Source: an uncultured Pseudomonadota bacterium (GTDB lineage: Bacteria > Myxococcota_A > UBA796 > SXON01). From it: DNA of 64,000 bases. How positions within the stretch are numbered: position 1 is the first letter of the stretch; every line of letters starts with the position of its first letter. Made by a program: the position numbers and the translations under genes. A model generated the notes under the pieces. It made no database searches. It worked only from the letters and a program-made list of their open reading frames with translations, and was not told the origin of the DNA. The DNA lies in contig CAIUMM010000026.1 of the NCBI GenBank assembly GCA_903900265.1, positions 1 through 64,000 of the forward strand, written 5' to 3'. This document shows positions 25,835-35,302 of the stretch, piece by piece.

Positions 25835-27505
25835 CTAATACACCGCGTTGATACGACCATCTTCTTGACACACGCCCGCTTGGGGGAGGGTGGCATTCTG
25901 GATGATCTCGTTGCGGACGACGTCGCGGATGGAGATCCCGGTGTCGACCTGAGTGGTGTTGCGTTGGAGGACTTCGAAGCCCGAGCCGCCGTGGGCGATG
26001 TAGTTGTTCGTCGCCAGCTCGTAGACGCCGTTTTCCTGCAGCGGCACGCCGTTGATCAGGATGTCCTCGGCGATTTGCGTGTTGCAGTTCATCTGGAACT
26101 CGATGCCGGCTACCTGGATTTGGGACTGGCACCCGCGCTCGCTGGACCGCGCCGTGGCGAAGTCGAGCGTCTCTTGGACCTCGCGGCCGCTGAGGAACAT
26201 CGTGGTGATGGTGTTGTCGAACGGCATGGTGTTGAACAAGGTGTCGGCGGTGATCGGGCCGGCGGGGATGTCCGAGCGGATGCCGAGGGTGTTGGTCAGG
26301 GCGATCTCGGTCTCTACGCCCGGAAATGCGCGCATCGCCTCGGCCGCGAAGTTCCCGAGCATCGAGTCCCCGCCGCTGCTGCCGTAGCGGTTGAGCTGCT
26401 CCTCCGCGTAGCCGAGCACCTGCTCGGTGTTCAGCTCGTCGTCGAGCACCTCTTGGTACTCTTGAAGCAGGCCGGTGATCTGCGGATCTTCGGCCACGGT
26501 GTCGTCGATGGCGAAGAGCGTGTAGTCATGCGAAAGGATGACGCCGTCTTGCACAACGATGTCGAGCCTGCCGACGTACTTGGCGAACGCCCCGGAATCG
26601 ACCACCGGGATGCGCTTGCCGTTGACCGCGTTGGTCACCACCAGCGGCGGGTCGAGGGCGACGTGGTTGTGTCCGCCCAGGATGAGGTCGATGTCGGGGT
26701 ACTCTTCGGCGAGGATGCGGTCCTCGTCGACGCCCATGTGGCTCAAAAGCACGATGATGTCTGCGCCCTGAGCGCGCAGCAAGCCGGCGTATTGTGGGAT
26801 CACCGCGCCCGGATCAATCATCTTGATGCCCAGCGAGTTGTTCTCTTCGTCCAAAGAGTTCAACGACGAGAAGTTCGCCATGCCGATGACGCCGACCCGG
26901 AAGCCGTCGAGGTCGTACATCGCGGTGGGCTGGGCGATGTCGCCGAGGGTGTTGGCCCACGGCTCCGTGGTGTCTTCGAAGTCGTAGTTGGACGCGAGCA
27001 GCGGGAACGTGGCCCACGACACCGCCTGATTGGCGAGGTTCATCGCACCGTCGTCAAACTCGTGGTTGGCGATGACCGCGCCGTCGAGCCCCATCGCCGA
27101 CAGCGAGCGGAATTCGGCCTCGCCGTCGAAGTAGTTGAACGTGACCGAACCCTGAAAGCTGTCGCCCGAGTCGAGGTGCAGCACGCGTCCGGACTTGGCG
27201 CGCTCTTGTTTCAGGATCGTCGCAATGCGCGCCAAGCCGCCGTAAGGACCGGCATCGTCGTTCAGGCCGAGCTCATTATCGGTGAACGAAGGGTCGAAAT
27301 TGTACGGAAAGGTGCGGGCGTGAATGTCTGAGGTGTGCAGGAAGGTCATCCGCACGGCCTTCCCGGTCAGGTCGGGATCGGCGCCATCGACCGCCATCGG
27401 GACACATCCTGCGGCGAGGACGCCGCAGACGAGGTTCACCGTGAAGGCGCTTGCAAGGCCACGAAGGCTACGAGCGGCGGGCGGGAAGCACGAGAATCCA
27501 CGCAC
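25835..27505 (-). CDS. Bifunctional metallophosphatase / 5'-nucleotidase lipoprotein
   Basis: This 556-residue protein has a two-domain 5'-nucleotidase layout. The N-terminal metallophosphatase motifs are FLHTSDIHARTF, LDSGDSFQGS, ANHEFD, LLSHMG and GGHNH. The C-terminal substrate domain includes NTLGIRSDIPAGPIT, NTMPFDNTITTMFLSG and YELATNNYIAHGGSGF. The signal peptide ends in a lipobox (GVLAAGC). The GTG start at 27505 has GGAG five bases upstream. It should hydrolyse nucleotides outside the inner membrane for phosphate or nucleoside scavenging. It is the first gene of the operon with the lipoprotein and barrel. Confidence 0.88.
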   Translation of the reverse strand: MRGFSCFPPAARSLRGLASAFTVNLVCGVLAAGCVPMAVDGADPDLTGKAVRMTFLHTSDIHARTFPYNFDPSFTDNELGLNDDAGPYGGLARIATILKQERAKSGRVLHLDSGDSFQGSVTFNYFDGEAEFRSLSAMGLDGAVIANHEFDDGAMNLANQAVSWATFPLLASNYDFEDTTEPWANTLGDIAQPTAMYDLDGFRVGVIGMANFSSLNSLDEENNSLGIKMIDPGAVIPQYAGLLRAQGADIIVLLSHMGVDEDRILAEEYPDIDLILGGHNHVALDPPLVVTNAVNGKRIPVVDSGAFAKYVGRLDIVVQDGVILSHDYTLFAIDDTVAEDPQITGLLQEYQEVLDDELNTEQVLGYAEEQLNRYGSSGGDSMLGNFAAEAMRAFPGVETEIALTNTLGIRSDIPAGPITADTLFNTMPFDNTITTMFLSGREVQETLDFATARSSERGCQSQIQVAGIEFQMNCNTQIAEDILINGVPLQENGVYELATNNYIAHGGSGFEVLQRNTTQVDTGISIRDVVRNEIIQNATLPQAGVCQEDGRINAVY

Positions 27506-27544
27506 GGAAGCTCCGGGGAGGAGCGGCGTCTATAGAGGGGAGTG

Positions 27545-30364
27545 CTACGGGGCAAGCGCCGCGACGACCGTGACGTCCTTTAGTCGCACCGTACCCGCTA
27601 CGGCGTCCAACACCACGCAGGGGCGGACCTGCGTGACCTCCGGCGCGTAGCGCAGGTGGACGGCGGAGCGGAGGGCCTCGCTGTCCCGCATCGGGCCGCT
27701 CATCTGGATCGCCGGGGTGTCGCCGTCCCGCACCAGCACCCCGTCTTTGTCGAGGCCGCGCCAATGGAAGAACACCCCGCGCCCCGTCAACGCCTCGCCG
27801 ATCAGATGGGCGACGGCGTCGGTCGGAGCGGCCGCGGCGGCGGTTTTGCCGAGCGGGATCGTCGGCCCGCACAGCTGCAGCGTGGGTTGCGCGTGGGCGA
27901 TCGCGATGACGAGGTCGCTGCCTTCTCTGCGGGTGACGACGTCCGGCGCGTTCGCAGGGACGAGACGCCAGCCGGTTTGGTCGCGGTTGAAGGCCTCGCG
28001 GAACACGATGTCCCCGGCGGGGAGCTCGATGCCTACGTCGTCTTCGGGGTAGATCGCCGCGGGGGCGCCGGCTTGCGGTGTCGAGGCGGCGGGTGTACTG
28101 GCCGCGGCGGCGCGGATCCACGGCGTGTTCGGGGCGTAGAACGCCACGTCGTTGAGCGTCACCGTTCCGCTCGCAGCGCCAAGCACGACGCAGGTGCGGA
28201 ACTGGGTGGACGCGGGGTCGAGCGTGATGTCGCGCTCGAACACCTGCGGTCCGTCTGGCTCGAGCGGGCCCGCTTGGGTGATGTCCGGCGTCGGCCCTGT
28301 CGGAGCGCTCCCGGGGGCCGCGGCGACCGCCGCCCGTTGCACCAGCTTCTGGTCCTTGTCCATGCCGCGAAAGTGCAGCCAGGCCTTGCCCGTCAACCCA
28401 GCGGTGCTCAGGTTCACGACCCCTCGGAACGTCGGCGCCCCCAGCGCCGCGGGATCCTGCGGCCGCGGCTGCACGTCCGAGCACAGCTGCAGGTCGGGCA
28501 CCGCCTCGCTCATGTGCACGGTGATGGCCGAGGCCGCGCGGGTGACCTCCACCTTTTCAAGCGCCTTGGGCGGGTAGATGTGCCACGCGCTCGCCAAGCC
28601 GTGCAGGGTGTCGCGCTGCCACGGCGTGCCGGACGGGAGGCGCACGTCGGCGTTGTCGGCGGCGTCTGGCGGGTGCTCGCGGCTCGCGAGCGTGGCGGCG
28701 GAGGGGTGCCCACCGGCGCGGTACGCCCGCACCGTCAAGCCTTGATCGATGAACGACAGCCGGTCGATCTCCGGCGCCGGTCCGGCGGCTGCCGCTTGTT
28801 CGGCAAACACGCGCGCGTAGTTGTTGCCGAACGCCTTCCAGTCGTCGGCGTAGCGTGTGCCGGGCGCGGATTGCAGCGTGATGTACGTGGTCTGGGGCAG
28901 CAGCTCCGGCGTCAGCAGCGTGGTCCCGACCCACTCTGGATACTTCTCATTCCAGCTGGAGTCTACGCCCACGCGGGTCTGCTCGCCGAACAAGGGCTGG
29001 TCGAGCTTTAGCTTCGCGGGAACTTCGTGCGTTCGCAGCCACCAATCGATGACGTTGGGCGAGATGCGGAACACCCAGCCGGTCACCCACACGCGCTTGG
29101 ATTCGCGGGCTCGCGCCTCAATAAACTCCAAGGTTTGGCGGACGATGGGGTCGGCCTTGAAGTCGGAGCGCGCCGGCAGGGCTTGCAAGGTGGTGGTGTG
29201 CTGCCACGCCGTCCAGCCCACGCAGAGCGGGAGCACCGCGACCGTTAGCGGAATCTGCTTCAGAAGACGCTTGAACTTCAGGCGTGAAAGTTCATGAAAC
29301 GCGCAGAGGTACAGCAGCGGCAGCACGGTGTGCAGGTTGCGCACCACCTTGAAGTCGTGGAGGGTCAGCGCCGCAGCGCTGGCCAGCACGAACAAGCGCA
29401 GCAGGTCCAAGCCTTGATCGGCGGGGCTCCTCTGGCGGGTCAGCGTGCTGCGGAGGACCCCGAACGTGAACAGCGTGTACATCGGCACGGTGACCCACCA
29501 CGTGCCGACGAATTCCGTCGTGGTCTGGATCGGCACCCAGGCTAGATTTTCGACGCTCCAGAACGGAATCCCCGAGGAGCGATTCTCCATGAACTTCTGG
29601 ATGTTGGCCGCGAGGTCGGGGCGGATCGCTTGCCAGACGGCCAAGCCTACGACCGTGGGCAACGCCCACAGCAGAACGCTTGGGTCAAACAGGGCTCTGC
29701 GCTGTTGGGCATCCACGACGCCGCGTCGGTGGGTCCATGCGTGATGCACATAGAGCGGCGCGAGCAGCATCGGCCACAGGTTGTAGCGCACCATGCCCGC
29801 CGCAAAAACCGCGAGGCCCACCCACAGGCGACTTCGGACGTCCCGGCGACCATCGAGGTGGATCGCGCATCCCAACGCCAGCAGCTCGGTCCAGAGCGCC
29901 GTCGACTCGGTCATCGGCGTACAGAGCAAGTCGAGCGACGTCAGCCCGACCGAGAACGCCAACGCAGCCAACAAACCGGCGGTCCACTCGCCGCAGACGC
30001 GCCGTCCCAGCGCGACGAGGCCTGCTCCCCCGAGCAGGTACGCGAACACCGGGTACGCGCGCGCGGCAGCGAGGCTGTTGCCGAAGACGGAGAGCCATCC
30101 CCCTAAGACCAACGCGTGCAGCGGGGGATGCAGGTCCGGCCTGAGCAGCTGCCCGATCAGCCCAACGACGTCGCCCCACACCAGATATTCGCGGATCTTC
30201 ACGCCTTCGAGCAGGTACCCGGCGCTGTCCCACGTGGGTAGGCCGGCGGGATCGTACGCGAGCTGATGCGCTCTCCAGACGGTGCCGAGCGCGAGCGGGA
30301 TGCACACCGCCGCTACCAGCCACGGAGCGCGGGTCGCGGGCTCCGCCGGGCCACGCTCGCTCAC
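27545..30364 (-). CDS. GT39-like membrane glycosyltransferase with duplicated C-terminal beta domain
   Basis: This 939-residue protein. Residues 1 to about 440 hold roughly ten to eleven helices, with Asp46 in GLPTWDSAGYLLEG after the first helix, the position of the catalytic Asp in PMT/ArnT-type enzymes that use polyprenyl-phosphate sugars. Residues about 440-600 form a soluble domain. The remainder contains two related beta modules: LQLCSDV..GKAWLHFRGMDKD..TCVVLGAASGTVTLNDV and LQLCGPT..GVFFHWRGLDKD..PCVVLDAVAGTVRLKDV. It starts at GTG 30362-30364, overlapping the stop of the sensor-kinase gene (GTGA). It probably modifies surface glycans or glycolipids. Confidence 0.75.
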   Translation of the reverse strand: MSERGPAEPATRAPWLVAAVCIPLALGTVWRAHQLAYDPAGLPTWDSAGYLLEGVKIREYLVWGDVVGLIGQLLRPDLHPPLHALVLGGWLSVFGNSLAAARAYPVFAYLLGGAGLVALGRRVCGEWTAGLLAALAFSVGLTSLDLLCTPMTESTALWTELLALGCAIHLDGRRDVRSRLWVGLAVFAAGMVRYNLWPMLLAPLYVHHAWTHRRGVVDAQQRRALFDPSVLLWALPTVVGLAVWQAIRPDLAANIQKFMENRSSGIPFWSVENLAWVPIQTTTEFVGTWWVTVPMYTLFTFGVLRSTLTRQRSPADQGLDLLRLFVLASAAALTLHDFKVVRNLHTVLPLLYLCAFHELSRLKFKRLLKQIPLTVAVLPLCVGWTAWQHTTTLQALPARSDFKADPIVRQTLEFIEARARESKRVWVTGWVFRISPNVIDWWLRTHEVPAKLKLDQPLFGEQTRVGVDSSWNEKYPEWVGTTLLTPELLPQTTYITLQSAPGTRYADDWKAFGNNYARVFAEQAAAAGPAPEIDRLSFIDQGLTVRAYRAGGHPSAATLASREHPPDAADNADVRLPSGTPWQRDTLHGLASAWHIYPPKALEKVEVTRAASAITVHMSEAVPDLQLCSDVQPRPQDPAALGAPTFRGVVNLSTAGLTGKAWLHFRGMDKDQKLVQRAAVAAAPGSAPTGPTPDITQAGPLEPDGPQVFERDITLDPASTQFRTCVVLGAASGTVTLNDVAFYAPNTPWIRAAAASTPAASTPQAGAPAAIYPEDDVGIELPAGDIVFREAFNRDQTGWRLVPANAPDVVTRREGSDLVIAIAHAQPTLQLCGPTIPLGKTAAAAAPTDAVAHLIGEALTGRGVFFHWRGLDKDGVLVRDGDTPAIQMSGPMRDSEALRSAVHLRYAPEVTQVRPCVVLDAVAGTVRLKDVTVVAALAP

Positions 30365-32712
30365 GAATCCGGCTCGACCGCTTCGAGCGACTCACCGACC
30401 AGCTCCTCCAGCGGCATCATCCGCAGCAGCACCGACCTCAACAGCGTGAAGTCCACCGGGCGTGATACGACCACCGAGCCCTGACTGACGAGGCGCTCGC
30501 GGGTAGAGTGACGGATGCCGGGCGGCACGACGACGATCGCGTTGCGGTGCAGCGAGGGCGCCGCTGCCGCGAAGCGCTCCAGCAAGCGCAATCCCACGCC
30601 CTCCGGACGGGGGAACGAGATCACCGCGGCGTCCAGCTGCTCGCCGCCGATGTACGCGAGGGCCTCGGGGATGGACGCGAAGGCGTGCACCTCGTGCTGT
30701 TCGCCGAGGAAGCGATGGAGCGCGCGACGCAGCAGCTCGTCTTCTTCGACGAGAAGCACGCGCCCGCGGAGCGGGCCGGGGCCGCGCGGGACATCGGCTG
30801 CTTGTACCGAGACCGTCGCGTCGGCGAGCGGGAAGCTGATGCGGATCCGGGAGCCTACGCCCGGTGCGGTCTCCAACTCCAGGTTGCCGCCGGCGAGCCG
30901 CAGCGACTCGCGTGCGAGCCCAAGCAGCAGCGGCGCGAGCCCTGGCTGCTGCGCCAGCCATGCTTTGTCGTTGAGGTGGGACTGCACGCCGACGGCGTAG
31001 CCAGCACCGCTGTCCCGGATCTCGATCTGCACCCACCCCGAGGCGAGACGGCCGTCGACCATCACGCGGGGGGATGGGGTGTCGCGGCAGCTCTCGACCG
31101 CGGCGACCAGCAGCAACGCCAGTCCGCGCAGCAACGGCGCGCGTGCGGCGCTGGCTGCGGGGAGGTCTTCGAGCGTGAGGTCGAGGGTGACGTCCCCTGA
31201 GAAGTGGTGCAGCAGCAGCTCGCGAGCGGCTTCGAGCTCCCGCCCGATGCGGATCGGACCCGGCGAGTCCGGCTCGGAGCGTTCGATGACGGTGACGTCG
31301 TCGGCGAGGGTCGCGAGGCGCTGTACGCCTTCGCCGAGCCGGTACATCACGTCGTCGAAGGAGGTGTCGAGCGCGCCTAAGCGCGTCCGGCGCGCGGCGA
31401 TGTCGAACTCGCGCATGGTCGCGCCCGCCGCGACGAGTCGGGCCAGCGCGCGCACGTCGTGCATGTGGGTCAGCACAAAGCGATGGTCGGGCTGGAACCA
31501 GCTGACGGCGTCGAGCACGCGCCGCGCGAGCCCTTCGCTCAGCATCGCATACGCGGCTTTGGTCTTGGTGCGCAGCGTCTCGGCGCCCAACGCTTGGGCC
31601 TCGGACCGGTCCACCAGCAGGAACAGCCCCCCGGCGAAGCTCTGCGCCTCTTTGATGGCGACGGCGTCGAGATCGGCCACCGCTTCGGTGCCGTTCGGAC
31701 GGGCGATCTTGACCTGACCTTGATGGCGCCCGCGCGACTCAAGCCGGGTGCGCACCCCCTCCCAGGGCGCGTCGGGCGTGAACATCACCACGTCGAACAG
31801 GCGCTGCCCGAGCGCTTTGCTGCTCCCCAGCCCTCCGAGGCGCTCGGCGGCTCGGTTCCAGCTCAGCACGTTCCCGTCGGCGTCGGTGACGACGGCCGCG
31901 ATGCTCCCGACCTGGCTGAGCAGCCGCTCAAGCTGCTCGTTGCGCGGCAGATCCGCGGTGGACGCGGCGGAGCACACGAGTGCGACGCCGATCGGCTGCT
32001 TCCATTCGTTCTGCACCGTCGTGCCTTGAATGCGGCACTCGATGATCTCGCCGTTCGTGCGCCGCATGCGGTGCAGAAACACCGAGGGTCCGTCGCTGCG
32101 CAGCGTTCGGATCCAGTCCTGCACGACCACGCGCGCGAACTCGTCCGGCAGCAGGTTCGAGAGCGGGCGCTCGAGCGCAGACGCCGCGGTGTACCCCAGC
32201 AGGTCTTCGGCCGCGCCGGTCCAGTGGATGATTCGGCCTTCGAGATCCGCGACGATCACAGCGTCCGGCACGCGCTCCAACAGCGCGTTTTGCAGGCGCA
32301 CCCATTGCTCCAGCTTGCGCTTCTCGGTCACGTCCTCGCCCACCACGATCAACACGCGGTCAGCGGACTGCGGAGAGCCATTCAGGAGGAATTGCCAGCG
32401 AACCTGACGTTGCTCGCCAGAACGGGTGGAGATCAGCCACTCAGCTTCTGGCGCTGAATCCCCAGCGAGGGCGGCGCGGTGCGCCCGCTGCACGGTGTCG
32501 CGGAAGCTGGCTTCCGGGTACAACAACCGCACCAGCGACTTCAAGTCCGGCAGCTGCTCGAGGTCGAAGTCGACCCGGTTGACCATGCCCCGATTGACCG
32601 ACAACACCTGTTCGCGCGCGTCCAAGGTGTAGATCCACACGTGGGTACGGTCGAGCAGCTCTTCGAGCGCCTTTGCAGGCAGGTTCGGCAACGCGAGACG
32701 GGGAGACGCCAT
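30361..32712 (-). CDS. Multi-PAS sensor protein with degenerate kinase and receiver domains
   Basis: This 783-residue cytoplasmic protein starts at ATG 32710-32712. Three PAS-like domains follow one another (about 15-130, 140-255, 260-380; for example VPDAVIVADLEGRIIHWTGA and GSIAAVVTDADGNVLSWNRA). A helical region of about 130 residues has no recognisable His phosphorylation box. An HATPase-like domain shows IRDSGAGYAV and GNLELETAPGVGSRIRISF, but the N-box is poor. The last 120 residues are a receiver-like fold (GRVLLVEEDELL) with Ser-Phe-Pro (AVISFPRP) where the phosphorylated Asp is expected. It is probably a signalling scaffold and not a working phosphorelay. It is co-translated with the glycosyltransferase gene. 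Confidence 0.75.
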   Translation of the reverse strand: MASPRLALPNLPAKALEELLDRTHVWIYTLDAREQVLSVNRGMVNRVDFDLEQLPDLKSLVRLLYPEASFRDTVQRAHRAALAGDSAPEAEWLISTRSGEQRQVRWQFLLNGSPQSADRVLIVVGEDVTEKRKLEQWVRLQNALLERVPDAVIVADLEGRIIHWTGAAEDLLGYTAASALERPLSNLLPDEFARVVVQDWIRTLRSDGPSVFLHRMRRTNGEIIECRIQGTTVQNEWKQPIGVALVCSAASTADLPRNEQLERLLSQVGSIAAVVTDADGNVLSWNRAAERLGGLGSSKALGQRLFDVVMFTPDAPWEGVRTRLESRGRHQGQVKIARPNGTEAVADLDAVAIKEAQSFAGGLFLLVDRSEAQALGAETLRTKTKAAYAMLSEGLARRVLDAVSWFQPDHRFVLTHMHDVRALARLVAAGATMREFDIAARRTRLGALDTSFDDVMYRLGEGVQRLATLADDVTVIERSEPDSPGPIRIGRELEAARELLLHHFSGDVTLDLTLEDLPAASAARAPLLRGLALLLVAAVESCRDTPSPRVMVDGRLASGWVQIEIRDSGAGYAVGVQSHLNDKAWLAQQPGLAPLLLGLARESLRLAGGNLELETAPGVGSRIRISFPLADATVSVQAADVPRGPGPLRGRVLLVEEDELLRRALHRFLGEQHEVHAFASIPEALAYIGGEQLDAAVISFPRPEGVGLRLLERFAAAAPSLHRNAIVVVPPGIRHSTRERLVSQGSVVVSRPVDFTLLRSVLLRMMPLEELVGESLEAVEPDS

Positions 32713-32763
32713 GTGTTGCTCTATCGGGGTTGGTCGCGCTGCGCCGGTGATACAGCGTCGACG

Positions 32764-33951
32764 ATGCTCGCTGTACGCGTAAAGGTCGGTCGTCCGCTCG
32801 CTCCGTTTGGAGACCCGGTGGAGGATGTGCCGGTGTTGAACCGACCGCTGCGGGAAGCGCAGGAGCTGGCGTTGGTCGCGGCGGGGTTCACGCTGTCCGA
32901 GGCCGCGCCTCCTTCGGGCGAGTACCTGTGCTATGGCGATTGCACCTGGTTTACTGCGGAGCTGCTGCGCCGGTTCGCCGCGGGTGGGCCCGGCCGGCTG
33001 CGTGTAGACGACGTCGACTTTTTGCGGGAGACCGGCCCGCTGCAACCCGAGCGTGGGAGGTACTTCCTGGAGATTCGGGAGTCCGGGCGTCCCGCCGGGT
33101 TTGATGGCGCTGACCGCACGCTCGATCTGGAGCTGCGTCACACGCCGCCACAGGTGACACACCCGGCGTTCGCCCATGCGATTCGAGGGAGCATGGCGAT
33201 CGGGCCGTGCCTCGTCCACGAGGTCTGGCACTGGTCGCACATCACCCGGGTCAATCTATTGGCGTTGGCGGCGGAGGCTGAGCGGGCGCGCGCGGATTGG
33301 GAGCGCGGCGGGATCTTCGCGCGGCTGGGGATGCTGCTGCCGGTGCTTTGGCGTGCGCGCAGCGTGCAGCCTGCGGCGCTGGCGCGTGCGCTGCTGCCGA
33401 TCCCCAAGAGCGCACGCATCCACCCGACGGCGGTGATTGAGGCGTGCATCATCGGCGAGGGCGTAGAGGTGGGGCCGTTCGCGTGCGTGCGCGGCAGCGT
33501 GCTCGGCGAAGGCTGCAAGATCGACGCCTACGCGAACGTGAACGTCTCGGTGATCGGACCCAAAGCGCAGGCGGGCCGCGGCGCGATGATCAACCTGTGC
33601 GTGCTGTACGCGGGCGCGTTTGTCAGCGCCGGGGGCGGCTTTCAGATGTGCGTGTTTGGCCGGGACAGCTTCGTCGCGATGACCGCCACGATGCTGGACC
33701 TGTCGTTCGGGCGCACGATCCGCGTCGATACGCCTGAGGGGCGCATGGACACCGAGGGGTACTTCTTAGGCGGTGCGATCGGCCACGGCGCCAAGATCGG
33801 CGCCGGCGTGCGCATCGGCTACGGCGTCGCGGTGCCGAACGACGTCCTGCTGGTCGCGCCCACCGGCGATCTCATACGCTCCATCGTCCCCGGCGAGGCC
33901 GGACAAGCGCTCAGCGCGACCGATGGGATCGCCCGCGCGCGGCCGGCCTGA
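32764..33951 (+). CDS. Left-handed beta-helix nucleotidyltransferase-like protein
   Basis: This 395-residue protein starts at ATG 32764; the 51 bases before it separate it from the divergent sensor gene. Residues 1-200 resemble a divergent sugar-nucleotidyltransferase (GlmU or glucose-1-phosphate thymidylyltransferase type) without a clear Gly-rich signature: PVLNRPLREAQELAL, CYGDCTWFTAELLRRF. Residues about 215-385 are hexapeptide repeats of a left-handed beta-helix (IHPTAVIEACIIGEGVEVGP, IGHGAKIGAGVRIGYGVAVP). It could make or acylate an activated sugar for surface glycans, or be a binding protein. Confidence 0.7.
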   Translation: MLAVRVKVGRPLAPFGDPVEDVPVLNRPLREAQELALVAAGFTLSEAAPPSGEYLCYGDCTWFTAELLRRFAAGGPGRLRVDDVDFLRETGPLQPERGRYFLEIRESGRPAGFDGADRTLDLELRHTPPQVTHPAFAHAIRGSMAIGPCLVHEVWHWSHITRVNLLALAAEAERARADWERGGIFARLGMLLPVLWRARSVQPAALARALLPIPKSARIHPTAVIEACIIGEGVEVGPFACVRGSVLGEGCKIDAYANVNVSVIGPKAQAGRGAMINLCVLYAGAFVSAGGGFQMCVFGRDSFVAMTATMLDLSFGRTIRVDTPEGRMDTEGYFLGGAIGHGAKIGAGVRIGYGVAVPNDVLLVAPTGDLIRSIVPGEAGQALSATDGIARARPA

Positions 33952-33956
33952 ACCGC

Positions 33957-35297
33957 CTACCGGGTCTTCAGCCACTCGTCGATATACCGAGTGTGGAAGC
34001 GGACTTCACGGAACGCAGGATCGGCGAGGAGCAGCTTTTGCAGCGGGATCGAGGTGCGGATGCCTTCGACCACGTACTCATCCAGCGCGCCAAGCAGCTT
34101 GCGGATCGCCGACTCGCGGTCGGGCGCGTAGACGATCAGCTTGGCGACGAGCGAGTCGTAGTAAGGCTGCACCATCGCGCCTTCGTGCACCGCGCTGTCG
34201 ACCCGCACGCCCGGGCCGCCCGGGGCGTGGTACCCGGTGATCCGGCCCGGTGAGGGCGTGAACTTCCACGGATCTTCGGCGTTGACGCGAACTTCGATGG
34301 AGTGGCCGCGCACCTGTACCTGATCTTGGGTGATCGGCATGCGCTCGCCCGCAGCGAGGCGGATCTGCAGTTGTACGAGGTCGATGCCGGTGACCATCTC
34401 GCTGACGGGATGTTCGACCTGGATCCGGGGGTTGACCTCGAGGAAGAAGAACTCATCGCCTTCGACGAGGAACTCACAGGTTCCAACGGTGACGTACCCG
34501 GTCGACGAGACCAGCCGAGCCGCGGCCGAGAGGATGCGCTTGCGCAACGAATCGGACAGGTCAGGCGCCGGCGCCTCTTCGATGATCTTCTGGTGCCGCC
34601 GCTGCATCGAGCAGTCGCGGTCGCCGATGTGCAGCGCGTTGCCGAAGCGATCACCGGCGACCTGCACCTCGACGTGGCGCGGGGCGCGCAGCAAGCGCTC
34701 CAAGAACACCAAGCCAGACCCGAACGCGGCGCGGGCCTCGGTGGAGGTGATGACGAAGAACTTGCGGAGCTGCTCTTCGTCTTCGACGACGCGCATGCCC
34801 TTGCCGCCGCCGCCCGCCGCGGCCTTCAGCATCAGCGGGTATCCAGCGCCGCGCGCGACCTCGACGGCTTCCTCGAGGCTCTCTACCGCGCCGTGGCTGC
34901 CGGGGAGCAGGGGCAGGCCCGCCGCGCGTGCCGCCGCTTTGGCGGACAGCTTGTCGCCGAACTGGCGCAGGTGAGCCGGGGACGGACCGATAAAGGTCAT
35001 CCCGTGGGCGTTCACGGCCTCGGCAAAAGTCGCGTTCTCGGCAAGAAAGCCGTATCCGGGGTGGATGGCATCGGCGCGCGTGATGTCCGCCGCGGAGATG
35101 ACCGCCGGCAGCGACAGGTACGACTTGGTGGCTTGCGCCGGCCCGATGCAGACGCTCTCATCCGCGAACCGCACGTGCGTGGAGTGGCGGTCGGCCTCCG
35201 AGTACACCGCGACGGTGCGGATCCCGAGCTCTCGGCAAGCCCGGATGATGCGCATAGCGATCTCGCCGCGATTGGCGATAAGTACTTTGCGAAACAT
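33957..35297 (-). CDS. accC: Acetyl-CoA carboxylase, biotin carboxylase subunit
   Basis: This 446-residue ATP-grasp enzyme carboxylates biotin on AccB for fatty-acid synthesis. It has the normal length and motifs: KVLIANRGEIAMRIIRACRE at the N-terminus, IHPGYGFLAENA, the Gly-rich loop AAAGGGGKGMRVV, RDCSMQRRHQKIIEEAPAP, EVNPRIQVEHPVSEMVTG and the C-terminal biotin-carboxylase domain (GHSIEVRVNAEDP). It follows accB by five bases and converges with the beta-helix gene with five bases between stops. Confidence 0.97.
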   Translation of the reverse strand: MFRKVLIANRGEIAMRIIRACRELGIRTVAVYSEADRHSTHVRFADESVCIGPAQATKSYLSLPAVISAADITRADAIHPGYGFLAENATFAEAVNAHGMTFIGPSPAHLRQFGDKLSAKAAARAAGLPLLPGSHGAVESLEEAVEVARGAGYPLMLKAAAGGGGKGMRVVEDEEQLRKFFVITSTEARAAFGSGLVFLERLLRAPRHVEVQVAGDRFGNALHIGDRDCSMQRRHQKIIEEAPAPDLSDSLRKRILSAAARLVSSTGYVTVGTCEFLVEGDEFFFLEVNPRIQVEHPVSEMVTGIDLVQLQIRLAAGERMPITQDQVQVRGHSIEVRVNAEDPWKFTPSPGRITGYHAPGGPGVRVDSAVHEGAMVQPYYDSLVAKLIVYAPDRESAIRKLLGALDEYVVEGIRTSIPLQKLLLADPAFREVRFHTRYIDEWLKTR

Positions 35298-35302
35298 GGT
35301 AT

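Noticed and set aside
25865..27331. 488-codon + strand frame opposite the 5'-nucleotidase
   Set aside because: Shadow of a gene with complete metallophosphatase motifs.
32479..32763. N-terminal extension of the beta-helix protein gene
   Set aside because: The upstream 95 codons overlap the divergent sensor gene antisense; ATG 32764 fits the intergenic gap.
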